A DNA stretch of 64,000 nt, taken from positions 496,001 through 560,000 of the forward strand of contig NZ_CP079818.1 in the NCBI RefSeq assembly GCF_019334725.1. Direction: 5' to 3'. Origin of the DNA: Neisseria perflava. GTDB taxonomy: Bacteria; Pseudomonadota; Gammaproteobacteria; Burkholderiales; Neisseriaceae. The notes beneath the pieces are model-generated. The model saw nothing but the letters and a program-made list of their open reading frames with translations, did not search any database and was not told where the DNA came from. Both the position numbers and the translations under genes were made by a program. Each line of letters starts with the position of its first letter. The stretch's first letter is position 1. This document shows, piece by piece, positions 45,263 through 52,610 of the stretch.

Positions 45263-45303
45263 CCCGCCGAAATGCCTTCCCGCGTCTGGCGGGCGGAGCA
45301 TTT
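45263..45303 (+). promoter_or_regulatory. Possible pseudoknot over the mgtE ribosome-binding site
   Basis: CCCGCC (45263-45268) can pair with GGCGGG (45288-45293), and AAATGC (45270-45275) with GCATTT (45298-45303). The two 6-bp stems cross, giving an H-type pseudoknot. The second stem ends at the base before the ATG, and the Shine-Dalgarno GGAG lies between the stems' 3' arms. Untested; a chance match is possible. Confidence 0.35.
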
Positions 45304-46776
45304 ATGAGCATCGAACAAACCCCTCCGAATCTCGACAATATCCCCGACAATGATGTGGTAGAAGACCGCATTTCTGACGATCGCATCTCTGACGATATCG
45401 ACCGCATCCACGCCTTATGCGAAATCCTTGAGCCGTCATTTGAACAAATCGAAGCAGGCATGCCGATTGAAGACGAAAGCCTGTGCGACAAGTTCACCGA
45501 GCTGACCGTCCTCTTGGCCGAGTTGCACCCTGCCGACGTGGCCGCCGTCTTGGAATCTCTGCCACCGCGCGAGCGTAACATCGTTTGGCTTTTGGTCGCC
45601 CCTGAAGACGACGGCGAAGTGTTGCTGGAAGTATCCGACTCCGTACGCGAAATGCTGATCGAGTCCATGGACAAAGACGAGCTGTTGGCCGCTGTCGATG
45701 ATTTGGACGCAGACGAATTGGCAGAACTGGCAGACGACTTGCCGCACCAAGTGGTGTACGAAGCGCTGCAAACGCGTGATGAAGAAGAACGCGAGCAGGT
45801 CAAAGCGGCGATGTCTTACGAAGACAACCAAGTCGGCGCGATTATGGACTTTGAATTGGTCAGCATCCGCGCCGATGTGACGTGTGAGGTCGTGTTGCGC
45901 TACTTGCGCCGTTTCGACAGCCTGCCCGACCATACCGACAAGATTTTCGTGGTCGATGAAAACGACGTGTTGCAAGGTGTGCTGCCCATCCGCAAACTCT
46001 TGGTCGCCGACCCCGAAGACATGGTGGCGGACGTGATGGCCACCGATGTCGTGCGCTTCCGTCCCGAAGACGACGTGGAAGAAGCGGCGCAGGCGTTTGA
46101 ACGTTATGACTTGGTAACCGCGCCGGTTGTCGATGAAAACAAAAAGCTGATCGGCAGGATCACCATTGACGAAATGGTGGACGTGATCCGTGAAGAATCC
46201 GAAGCCGACATGTTTAACATGGCCGGTTTGCAAGAAGAAGAGGACTTGTTCGCCCCGATTTGGGACTCGGTGAAAAACCGCTGGATGTGGCTTGCCATCA
46301 ACCTGTGTACCGCCTTTATCGCTAGCCGCGTGATTGGCGCATTTGAAGGCAGTATCGAGAAAATCGTCGCACTGGCTGCGCTGATGCCCATCGTCGCCGG
46401 CATCGGCGGCAACTCCGGCAACCAAACCATCACCATGATCGTCCGCGCCATGGCGATGGGACAAATGACCAGCACGCAGGCAGGCCGCCTGCTGAAAAAA
46501 GAAGTCGGCGTCGCCCTCGTCAACGGCATTATTTGGGGCACCGTGATGGGCGTGATTTCATGGCTGCTCTACGGCAACATCGGCATCGGTTTGGTCATGG
46601 TGGCCGCGATGACCTTGAACCTTTTGCTTGCCGCGACCGTCGGTGTCCTCATTCCCGTCATGATGGACAAAGCCGGACGCGACCCGGCATTGGGCAGCTC
46701 GGTGCTGATTACCGCGGTCACCGACTCCGGCGGCTTCCTGATTTTCTTGGGATTGGCAACCATATTCCTGTTGTAA
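45304..46776 (+). CDS. mgtE: Magnesium transporter MgtE
   Basis: 490 residues. An acidic N domain (about 40-180), two CBS domains (about 185-310; MDFELVSIRADVTCEVVLRY, LPIRKLLVADPEDMVADVMA) and five C-terminal membrane helices (about 335-490; PIVAGIGGNSGNQTITMIVR is the pore signature) match Mg2+-gated MgtE channels. GGAG precedes the ATG. The 5' leader may form a pseudoknot. Confidence 0.95.
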   Translation: MSIEQTPPNLDNIPDNDVVEDRISDDRISDDIDRIHALCEILEPSFEQIEAGMPIEDESLCDKFTELTVLLAELHPADVAAVLESLPPRERNIVWLLVAPEDDGEVLLEVSDSVREMLIESMDKDELLAAVDDLDADELAELADDLPHQVVYEALQTRDEEEREQVKAAMSYEDNQVGAIMDFELVSIRADVTCEVVLRYLRRFDSLPDHTDKIFVVDENDVLQGVLPIRKLLVADPEDMVADVMATDVVRFRPEDDVEEAAQAFERYDLVTAPVVDENKKLIGRITIDEMVDVIREESEADMFNMAGLQEEEDLFAPIWDSVKNRWMWLAINLCTAFIASRVIGAFEGSIEKIVALAALMPIVAGIGGNSGNQTITMIVRAMAMGQMTSTQAGRLLKKEVGVALVNGIIWGTVMGVISWLLYGNIGIGLVMVAAMTLNLLLAATVGVLIPVMMDKAGRDPALGSSVLITAVTDSGGFLIFLGLATIFLL

Positions 46777-46781
46777 TAGGA

Positions 46782-46811
46782 AAAAAGGACGTGTTCGACA
46801 CGTCCTTTTTC
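46782..46811 (+). terminator. Terminator after mgtE
   Basis: AAAAAGGACGTG and CACGTCCTTTTT form a 12-bp stem with loop TTCGA and a T5 end. Confidence 0.9.
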
Positions 46812-46826
46812 AAACCGTTTAAAAGG

Positions 46827-46893
46827 CCGAGACCTTTGCAAAAAAGCCCTTCCCCCCAACAGCCGAAACCTAAACACAGATTTTCGGCTGTTT
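46827..46893. mobile_element. Terminal fragment of an IS1106-type insertion sequence
   Basis: GAGACCTTTGCAAAA opens the fragment, followed by CCAACAGCCGAAACCTAAAC and ATTTTCGGCTGTTT. This string is the conserved end of a common neisserial IS5-family element (IS1106 type). The rest of the element, including any transposase, is missing. It abuts a thiO tail directly. The family name is from memory. Confidence 0.5.
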
Positions 46894-47020
46894 CCGCCAC
46901 GGTTTCATGATTTCCCCTGCCGTAACCGCCGCCGCCGTCAGATTGGCAGTGGCACTGTTTGACGGAAAAGACGCGCCCGAACGTGATGAAGAAAGCGGTT
47001 TGGCGTATATTGGAAAATAA
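46892..47020 (+). pseudogene. thiO: C-terminal remnant of thiO (glycine oxidase)
   Basis: The frame reads FRHGFMISPAVTAAAVRLAV then ALFDGKDAPERDEESGLAYI-GK-stop. It aligns with the last 42 residues of the intact ThiO encoded at 61009-62103 (FRHGFMISPAVTGAAVRLAG ...). All FAD-binding and catalytic parts are gone. The break coincides with the IS fragment. It lies upstream of thiE-thiS-thiG, where thiO is often found, so this seems to be the original thiO site. Confidence 0.8.
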
Positions 47021-47087
47021 GCTTGAGGTAAAATAAGCTTTAGTTCGTCTGAAAACGTCGCGCCATCAGTTTTATAAAGGTAACAAT

Positions 47088-47546
47088 ATGAATTTAGAAA
47101 CCAAAATTCCGCCGCCGGCGATATGTTTTATTTGTGCGTTGTTGATGTACATCTCTACCCAAGTGTCGGCGTTAGCCGACATATTGCCGCGCTTTCCTAT
47201 ATTGCTGTCGGTTGTTTTCATGGTGTTTGGGACTCTGTTGAGCGTATTAGGTGTGTGGGCGTTTCGCCGTTTGCGCACGACCATCAGCCCGCTCCACCCC
47301 GAACAAACCGAACACTTCGTTTCAGACGGCGTGTACCGTTTCAGTCGCAATCCGATGTATGCGGGTCTGGGCTGCTGGCTGGTCGCCTGGGCGGGCTATT
47401 TGGCGCACCCGCTGCCGTGGTTGTTTTTGGCTGCATTTGTTGCCTATATGACACGCTTTCAAATCATGCCCGAAGAACGCGTTTTGGCGCAGAAATTCGG
47501 TGCAGAGTACGAGTCTTATTGTCGGCGCGTCCGCCGTTGGTTATAA
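47088..47546 (+). CDS. Isoprenylcysteine carboxyl methyltransferase (ICMT/PEMT-like) family
   Basis: 152 residues with four hydrophobic segments. The C-terminal pattern GVYRFSRNPMYAGLGCWLVA followed by EERVLAQKFGAEYESYCRRV is the SAM-binding signature shared by ICMT-like and phospholipid methyltransferases. The bacterial substrate is unknown (lipid or small hydrophobic molecule). AAAGGTAAC precedes the ATG. It sits between the thiO remnant and thiE but has no known thiamine role. Confidence 0.8.
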   Translation: MNLETKIPPPAICFICALLMYISTQVSALADILPRFPILLSVVFMVFGTLLSVLGVWAFRRLRTTISPLHPEQTEHFVSDGVYRFSRNPMYAGLGCWLVAWAGYLAHPLPWLFLAAFVAYMTRFQIMPEERVLAQKFGAEYESYCRRVRRWL

Positions 47547-47660
47547 AAGCGAAAGCTTCCCATCAAGTATCGCCCCTCTTCTGCTCTACGGCATGAATGC
47601 GAATACTCGATGTTTTTAGACAACCTTTATTGCTCCGTAAGAAATGAAAAAGGACACCCC

Positions 47661-48278
47661 ATGACCTTCCCGCCCCTAAAATCCCCGCTCAAATTCTACG
47701 CCGTCGTTCCCACCGCCGATTGGGTGGAGCGCATGGTCGAAGCAGGTGCCGACACGGTGCAACTGCGCTGCAAAACCCTGCACGGCGATGAATTGAAATG
47801 CGAAATCGCCCGCTGCGTCGCCGCCTGTCAGGGCAGCCGTACGCAGCTTTTCATCAACGACTACTGGCGCGAGGCGATAGAAGCGGGCGCATACGGCGTA
47901 CATCTCGGACAGGAAGACATGGACACCGCCGACCTTGCCGCCATTACCGCCGCCGGTTTGCGCTTGGGTTTGAGTACGCACTCCGTCGCCGAACTCGACC
48001 GCGCTTTGTCCGTACACCCCAGCTATGTCGCCAGCGGCGCGATTTTTCCGACTACGACCAAACAAATGCCAACCGCCCCGCAAGGTTTGGACAAACTGCG
48101 CGAATACGTCAGACAGGCACGCGGCACGCCCGTCGTCGCCATCGGCGGCATCGATTTGAACAACGCCGAAGATGTGCTTGCCACCGGCGTTTCCTCGCTC
48201 GCTGTTGTTCGCGCCGTGACCGAAGCGGAAAATCCCGAAGCGGTGGTTAAAGCGTTTCAGGCTTTGTGGAATGAATGA
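47661..48278 (+). CDS. thiE: Thiamine-phosphate synthase
   Basis: 205 residues from MTFPPLKSPLKFYAVVPTAD; AAAGGACACC precedes this ATG, while the longer in-frame start lacks support. TIM-barrel motifs VQLRCKTLHGDEL, LFINDYWREAIEAGAYGVHL, LGLSTHSVAELDRA and VVAIGGIDLNNAEDVL match ThiE, which joins HMP-diphosphate and thiazole phosphate. The usual first lysine of the QLR-K segment is retained. No TPP riboswitch seen upstream. Confidence 0.92.
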   Translation: MTFPPLKSPLKFYAVVPTADWVERMVEAGADTVQLRCKTLHGDELKCEIARCVAACQGSRTQLFINDYWREAIEAGAYGVHLGQEDMDTADLAAITAAGLRLGLSTHSVAELDRALSVHPSYVASGAIFPTTTKQMPTAPQGLDKLREYVRQARGTPVVAIGGIDLNNAEDVLATGVSSLAVVRAVTEAENPEAVVKAFQALWNE

Positions 48279-48320
48279 GGCCGTCTGAAAATAAGAAGTC
48301 TGACAAGAGGAGCAAACATT

Positions 48321-48515
48321 ATGAAGATTATATTGAACAATGAAGCCATCACATTAAACGGCACAACCGTTGCCGACCTTATCGCCCAAACCGCGCCGCA
48401 AAAGCCGTTTGCCGTTGCCGTCAATACCTATTTTGTCGCCAAAGGCGCGTATGCGGAAACGGTTTTAAACGAAAACGACAAAGTGGACATTGTGCGCCCC
48501 GTAGTCGGCGGATAA
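48321..48515 (+). CDS. thiS: Sulfur carrier protein ThiS
   Basis: 64 residues, ubiquitin-like fold, ending in the required Gly-Gly (RPVVGG) that is thiocarboxylated for thiazole synthesis. AAGAGGAGC gives a strong ribosome site. It lies 42 bases after thiE and 118 before thiG. Confidence 0.95.
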   Translation: MKIILNNEAITLNGTTVADLIAQTAPQKPFAVAVNTYFVAKGAYAETVLNENDKVDIVRPVVGG

Positions 48516-48633
48516 GCAGTTTGCAATCAATAGGTTGGGTATTTGCGCTCGACTTTTGCCTGTTTGAATATCGGGCAGGGTTGCCCGATTGCCTTATGCT
48601 TAAAATCTAAAAAATATTACAAAGGAATCCATC

Positions 48634-49422
48634 ATGTTTACCCTATACGGAGAAACTTTCCCTTCACGGCTGCTGCTCGGTACGGCTGCTTATCCGACGC
48701 CGGAAATCCTCAAGCAGTCTGTTCAAATCGCGCAACCGGCGATGATTACCGTTTCGTTACGCCGCGCCGGCAGCGGCGGCGAAGCGCACGGGCAGGGCTT
48801 TTGGTCATTGTTGGAAGAAATGGGCGTACCTGTGTTGCCCAATACCGCAGGCTGCCAAAGTGTGCAGGAAGCCGTAACTACTGCACAAATGGCACGCGAA
48901 GTGTTTGATACCGATTGGATCAAGCTCGAACTCATCGGCGATGATGACACCTTGCAGCCGGATGTGTTCCAACTGGTTGAAGCGGCGGAAATTCTGATTA
49001 AAGACGGCTTTAAAGTGCTGCCTTATTGCACCGAAGACCTGATTGCCTGCCGCCGACTGCTTGACGCAGGCTGTCAGGCGTTGATGCCGTGGGCGGCGCC
49101 GATTGGCACGGGTTTGGGCGCGGTTCATGCTTATGCGCTGAAAGTCCTACGTGAACGCCTGCCCGACACGCCGTTGATTATCGACGCGGGTTTGGGTTTG
49201 CCTTCGCAGGCGGCGCAAGTGATGGAATGGGGTTTTGACGGCGTGTTGCTGAATACCGCCGTTTCCCGTAGTGGCGATCCGGTCAATATGGCACGCGCTT
49301 TTGCGCTTGCGGTCGAGTCGGGCCGTCTGGCTTATGAGGCGGAACCTGTGGAGGCGCGTGAGAAAGCGCGCGCCAGTACGCCGACGGTGGGCCAGCCTTT
49401 CTGGCATTCGGCGGAATATTGA
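48634..49422 (+). CDS. thiG: Thiazole synthase
   Basis: 262 residues. Lys97 in DTDWIKLELIGDD is the Schiff-base lysine with deoxyxylulose phosphate; later motifs LMPWAAPIGTGLG and GLGLPSQAAQVMEWGFDGVL bind the phosphate. It assembles the thiazole from DXP, ThiS-COSH and dehydroglycine, the last supplied by ThiO. AAAGGAATCC precedes the ATG. Confidence 0.96.
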   Translation: MFTLYGETFPSRLLLGTAAYPTPEILKQSVQIAQPAMITVSLRRAGSGGEAHGQGFWSLLEEMGVPVLPNTAGCQSVQEAVTTAQMAREVFDTDWIKLELIGDDDTLQPDVFQLVEAAEILIKDGFKVLPYCTEDLIACRRLLDAGCQALMPWAAPIGTGLGAVHAYALKVLRERLPDTPLIIDAGLGLPSQAAQVMEWGFDGVLLNTAVSRSGDPVNMARAFALAVESGRLAYEAEPVEAREKARASTPTVGQPFWHSAEY

Positions 49423-49431
49423 TACACATTA

Positions 49432-49456
49432 GGGCGTGTCGAACACGCCCTTTTTT
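49432..49456 (+). terminator. Terminator of the thi operon
   Basis: GGGCGTGT and ACACGCCC form an 8-bp stem with loop CGA, followed by T6. Confidence 0.88.
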
Positions 49457-49493
49457 ATTGGTAAAAAACCTGATTTCAGGTTGAACAGAATGT

Positions 49494-50261
49494 TCAGACG
49501 GCCTTGGTCAAAAGCTGTTTCAGTGGCTTTAAGATTTGCCATGCCTGCGCTTTGAGTTGCGGCTGCATCAGCAGGCGGGCGGGGTGGGGAATGACGAAAT
49601 GCGGCCGCTTCCCGCACAATTCGTTCATCAGTCCAATCATGTCGGGGCTATCAAAGATTTTGCCGAGAAACAAGACTGCGCGCGCTTGCGAAGCGGTCAG
49701 CTCGTTTTGCATTTCGGCAAGTTCGGAGCGGATGTGTTCGGCATCGGGGAGAGCGGTAAATACGGGCGCGGTTTTGACCCATGCGGTTTTGTGCGCCTGC
49801 TCGGGTTTGAGGCCGATAGCAGCGAGGATGTTGTCGAGAAGCGTGCCGACATCGCCGCTAAACAGCGTACCGTGCAGGCTGTCTTCGGTGGACGGGCAAA
49901 TGCTGACCACCATGATTTCAGACGGCCTGATGGTTACGTCAAGACGGGGCAGATTGTCTGAATGCGCGGCTTTTTCTGTTTTTGCCGGTGTTTCGGCAAT
50001 GGCTTTGGGTGCTGCTTCGGGAACGCGGACAGCAGGTTTGGCCGTTTGTGCAGTGGCAATGGCGGCAGTGCGTGCCCGATGGGCGCCTGCGGATAAAGTG
50101 CGCACGGCTTGCGCGGTATCGGCAGCAATGGCTTTGGGGCGGACGGGTGCGGCTGATGCTGCGGCTTGAGGCGCGGCATGGATGATTTTGGCGTTTTGGT
50201 TCAGCCACATCGGGCCCAAACCCAAGGCTTCGTGCAGGTGCAGGTAGCGGCTGCTTAACAT
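49494..50261 (-). CDS. UDG-superfamily protein without catalytic motif; possible DNA polymerase III psi subunit
   Basis: 255 residues. The last 150 follow the type 4/5 uracil-DNA glycosylase fold: a strand, then STEDSLHGTLFSGDVGTLLD, AAIGLKPEQA, and a C-terminal HPARLLMQPQLKAQAW. The catalytic GEAPG is replaced by SICPS, and the Fe-S cysteines are absent, so glycosylase activity is doubtful. The N-terminus SSRYLHLHEALGLGPMW (Leu-Gly-Leu..Trp19) resembles the clamp-loader-binding peptide of HolD (psi). In E. coli holD adjoins rimI, and psi has a UDG-like fold. Here the gene overlaps rimI by 7 bases. Residues 30-100 are Ala/Pro-rich linker. Confidence 0.6.
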   Translation of the reverse strand: MLSSRYLHLHEALGLGPMWLNQNAKIIHAAPQAAASAAPVRPKAIAADTAQAVRTLSAGAHRARTAAIATAQTAKPAVRVPEAAPKAIAETPAKTEKAAHSDNLPRLDVTIRPSEIMVVSICPSTEDSLHGTLFSGDVGTLLDNILAAIGLKPEQAHKTAWVKTAPVFTALPDAEHIRSELAEMQNELTASQARAVLFLGKIFDSPDMIGLMNELCGKRPHFVIPHPARLLMQPQLKAQAWQILKPLKQLLTKAV

Positions 50262-50698
50262 GATTTCTCCATCAATACGGCATCTTCGCTGCCACCGTCG
50301 GGCAGGGCGTAGTAGTTTTTGCGGCGGCCGCAGGTTTGGAAGCCGTGTTTGCGGTAGAGCTGTTGCGCGGTTTCATTGCTTGCGCGGACTTCGAGCAGCA
50401 ATCGGGTTGCGCCTTGCTGTTGCACTGCGTTTTGCCAGTGTTGCAGCAGGGCGGACGCAATGCCTTGGCGGCGGTATTCGGGCGCGACGGCAATCAAATG
50501 TAGCTCGGATTCGTCAAATACGGTTTGCCACACGATAAAGCCGGTAATTTGGTTGTCTGCCTGTCTGAGCCAAATGCTGTCGGGATGGTGTTGAACAGCT
50601 GATTCAAACTGCTTCACCGTCCACGACGAAGGATTGCCTTGTGCGTCGATGGCGGCAAGGGTGGGGCAGTCGGCAAGTACGGCTGGACGCAGGTTCAC
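50255..50698 (-). CDS. rimI: Ribosomal-protein-alanine N-acetyltransferase
   Basis: 147 residues of the GNAT fold. The acetyl-CoA loop is RRQGIASALLQHW near residue 76, and LLLEVRASNETAQQLYRKHG is the RimI-type segment. RimI acetylates the N-terminal alanine of ribosomal protein S18. It overlaps tsaB by 4 bases (ATGA) and the UDG-fold gene by 7, giving a tightly coupled three-gene unit. Confidence 0.92.
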   Translation of the reverse strand: MNLRPAVLADCPTLAAIDAQGNPSSWTVKQFESAVQHHPDSIWLRQADNQITGFIVWQTVFDESELHLIAVAPEYRRQGIASALLQHWQNAVQQQGATRLLLEVRASNETAQQLYRKHGFQTCGRRKNYYALPDGGSEDAVLMEKSC

Positions 50699-51369
50699 GG
50701 TTTGGCCTTTTGTTGGGCTTGCTCTTGCGCGGTCAGGGCAATTTTGTTGCGGACGTAGAGCAGCTCGGCGTGTGCCGCGTCAGTAGCAACATAGCGGCCG
50801 CTGCGGGCAAGTTTAAGATAGTCGGTGGCGGTCGGCATATCGGCTTGACCGTCAAAAGGCGGTTTGTCGGCGAGGGCAAAGGCGTTACCGATGCCGCCGC
50901 TAGGCGTTTTGCCTTCGGGCGCGGTAATGGTGGCGGCTTTGCCAACTGTGTAATCGCTCAAGCGGACATGGTTTTGCGTATCAAACCATGCGTAGAACAC
51001 TTCGCCCATGCGTGCATCGGTGGCCGCCAGTACGCAGCTTGATGGCGGCAGCAGCGAAGCGGCGGCATCGAGGCAGGGAATGCCGATCATGGGCGTGTCA
51101 AACGGCGTGGCCAAACCTTGTGCAACCGCCGCGCCGATACGCAGGCCGGTAAATGCGCCGGGGCCTTGTGCATAGACGATGTAGCCCAAATCGGCGGCAG
51201 TGATGCCTGCTTCTTTAAAGAGGCGCTCGATTTGCGGCAGGATTTGTTCGGATTGCTTGGTGCCGACATTTTCGTGAAACAGGCGGATTTCGCCTTGATG
51301 TTCCAATGCGATGGACAGAAAGGATGTGCTGGTGTCGATGGCAAGAGTCGGGCGGTTGTCGGTTGGCAT
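50695..51369 (-). CDS. tsaB: tRNA threonylcarbamoyladenosine biosynthesis protein TsaB
   Basis: 224 residues from MPTDNRPTLAIDTSTSFLSI. In-frame ATGs upstream (51402, 51492) would include a probable -10 box, so the short form is preferred. ASKHA-fold motifs DTSTSFLSIALE and YAQGPGAFTGLRIG match TsaB, which pairs with TsaD in forming t6A37 of ANN-decoding tRNAs. First gene of tsaB-rimI-UDG. No good Shine-Dalgarno is seen. Confidence 0.92.
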   Translation of the reverse strand: MPTDNRPTLAIDTSTSFLSIALEHQGEIRLFHENVGTKQSEQILPQIERLFKEAGITAADLGYIVYAQGPGAFTGLRIGAAVAQGLATPFDTPMIGIPCLDAAASLLPPSSCVLAATDARMGEVFYAWFDTQNHVRLSDYTVGKAATITAPEGKTPSGGIGNAFALADKPPFDGQADMPTATDYLKLARSGRYVATDAAHAELLYVRNKIALTAQEQAQQKAKP

Positions 51370-51400
51370 GGTGTTATTTTTTAGAAGGATATGGGTTGCC

Positions 51401-51406
51401 ATTATA
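51401..51406 (-). promoter_or_regulatory. Possible -10 box of the tsaB operon
   Basis: The minus strand reads CACTATAATGGC, a perfect TATAAT 32 bases before the chosen tsaB start; the -35 is weak. Confidence 0.4.
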
Positions 51407-51498
51407 GTGGAACGGCGAGAGGGAACAAAGCACTCGGGCGGCGCTTGGGTAAAAATGCCGTTTGCTGCAAAGCTATTCGATAAGTGAACCAAGATTTC

Positions 51499-51527
51499 AG
51501 GCCGTCTGAAAATATTTCAGACGGCCT
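51499..51527. terminator. Terminator at the end of the GST gene
   Basis: AGGCCGTCTGAAA and TTTCAGACGGCCT with a 3-base loop, just beyond the GST stop codon (minus strand). Confidence 0.65.
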
Positions 51528-51531
51528 TGTT

Positions 51532-52206
51532 TTATTGGTCAAGTTTCAATAAAGGCGAACCTGCTTTTTCAACGGCACGGCGGTAGGCTTCATGCGCTTC
51601 GATGAGTTGCAAATAAGCGCGGATATTGGGGTAGTCGGCAAAATCGAAGCGGTCGGCTGCGGCTTGCAGCGGATAACTCATCATGATGTCGGCACCGCTG
51701 AGGCTGTTGCCGACCAACCATTCGCGGTTTTCCAACTCGCTGTCGATGTGGGAAAGATGCAGCGCGGCTTGCGGAAGGATAAAGCTGCTTTTAACGCTGC
51801 CGCTGATTTTGCGGGCAATCGGTTTGACGAAAAACGGCATGGGTGCGCTTTCAATCCGGCGGAACACCAGTCCGAGCAGCAATAACGGCATCAGCGAACC
51901 TTCGGCATAATGCAGCCAGCGTTGATATTGCCAGTATTCGCGGCTGCCGCGTTCGGGCATCAGATGGCCGTTGCCGTAGGTTTGAATCAGGTAGTCGGTA
52001 ATCGCGCCGCTTTCCGCCAAGATAAAGCCGTCATCATCCAATAAAGGCGATTTGCCCAAGGGATGGATGGCTTTAAGTTCGTCAGGGGCGAGCAAAGTGT
52101 CGGGATGGCGGCGGTAGGTTTGCAGGCGGTAGGGCGTACCGAGGATTTCAAGCAGCCAAACAATGCGCAGGGCGCGGGATTGGTTGAGCGAATGCAGGGT
52201 AATCAT
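51532..52206 (-). CDS. Glutathione S-transferase family protein
   Basis: 224 residues from MITLHSLNQSRALRIVWLLE. The thioredoxin-like N domain has the PLGKSPLLDDDGFILAESGA glutathione-binding segment; the helical C domain carries LSGADIMMSYPL, the N-capping-box region. It probably conjugates or isomerises a hydrophobic substrate. It is the last gene of a minus-strand run headed by a DarA-like gene, 8 bases after an HTH-like gene, so probably co-transcribed. Confidence 0.88.
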   Translation of the reverse strand: MITLHSLNQSRALRIVWLLEILGTPYRLQTYRRHPDTLLAPDELKAIHPLGKSPLLDDDGFILAESGAITDYLIQTYGNGHLMPERGSREYWQYQRWLHYAEGSLMPLLLLGLVFRRIESAPMPFFVKPIARKISGSVKSSFILPQAALHLSHIDSELENREWLVGNSLSGADIMMSYPLQAAADRFDFADYPNIRAYLQLIEAHEAYRRAVEKAGSPLLKLDQ

Positions 52207-52214
52207 GAGGGACT

Positions 52215-52610
52215 TTAAATATTGGTTTGTTTGAGGCCGTCTATGCTGATTTGGCAGGCATCGGCGTATTTTTGCAGGGTTTTGGCCGGTAGTTTGGCGA
52301 ACACTTCGGGGCGGAAATGCCGACGAAGCTGCCATTTCCATACGCCTGCCGCCAGGGCCAAGCCGGTTTCATCATAACGGCAGCGGAACATATGGTAGTA
52401 CAGCGGCGAGTATTCGCCTTTTTTGACGGCTTCGCGCGCGGCCTGCGTTTGGGCATCGAGTTCGAACACCGCCATTTCGGTGGCGTAGGCTTCGTCCTGC
52501 CAACCGTTGCTGGTGGCCGCTTCGTAGTGGCCGTCGCGGGTGCCGTAGATGACTTTGCGGTGGCCGTGGTAGCTGGCGCTGTTGTCTTGAGGAATGTCGT
52601 CAATCTTCAT
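52215..52610 (-). CDS. Conserved protein with HTH-like C-terminus, unknown function
   Basis: 131 residues. The N-terminal half (SASYHGHRKVIYGTRDGHYE) has many aromatic and charged residues. The C-terminal part (LALAAGVWKWQLRRHFRPEV, then LPAKTLQKYADACQISIDGL) reads like a Cro/cI-type helix-turn-helix. Its ATG abuts the stop codon of the ketosynthase gene, so it is translated with it. It could be a regulator of this cluster. Not assigned to a named family. Confidence 0.65.
   Translation of the reverse strand: MKIDDIPQDNSASYHGHRKVIYGTRDGHYEAATSNGWQDEAYATEMAVFELDAQTQAAREAVKKGEYSPLYYHMFRCRYDETGLALAAGVWKWQLRRHFRPEVFAKLPAKTLQKYADACQISIDGLKQTNI

Noticed and set aside
47547..47660. TPP riboswitch expected before thiE
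   Set aside because: The conserved CTGAGA and the ACC/GATCTGGATAATGCC elements are not present in this or the thiO leader.
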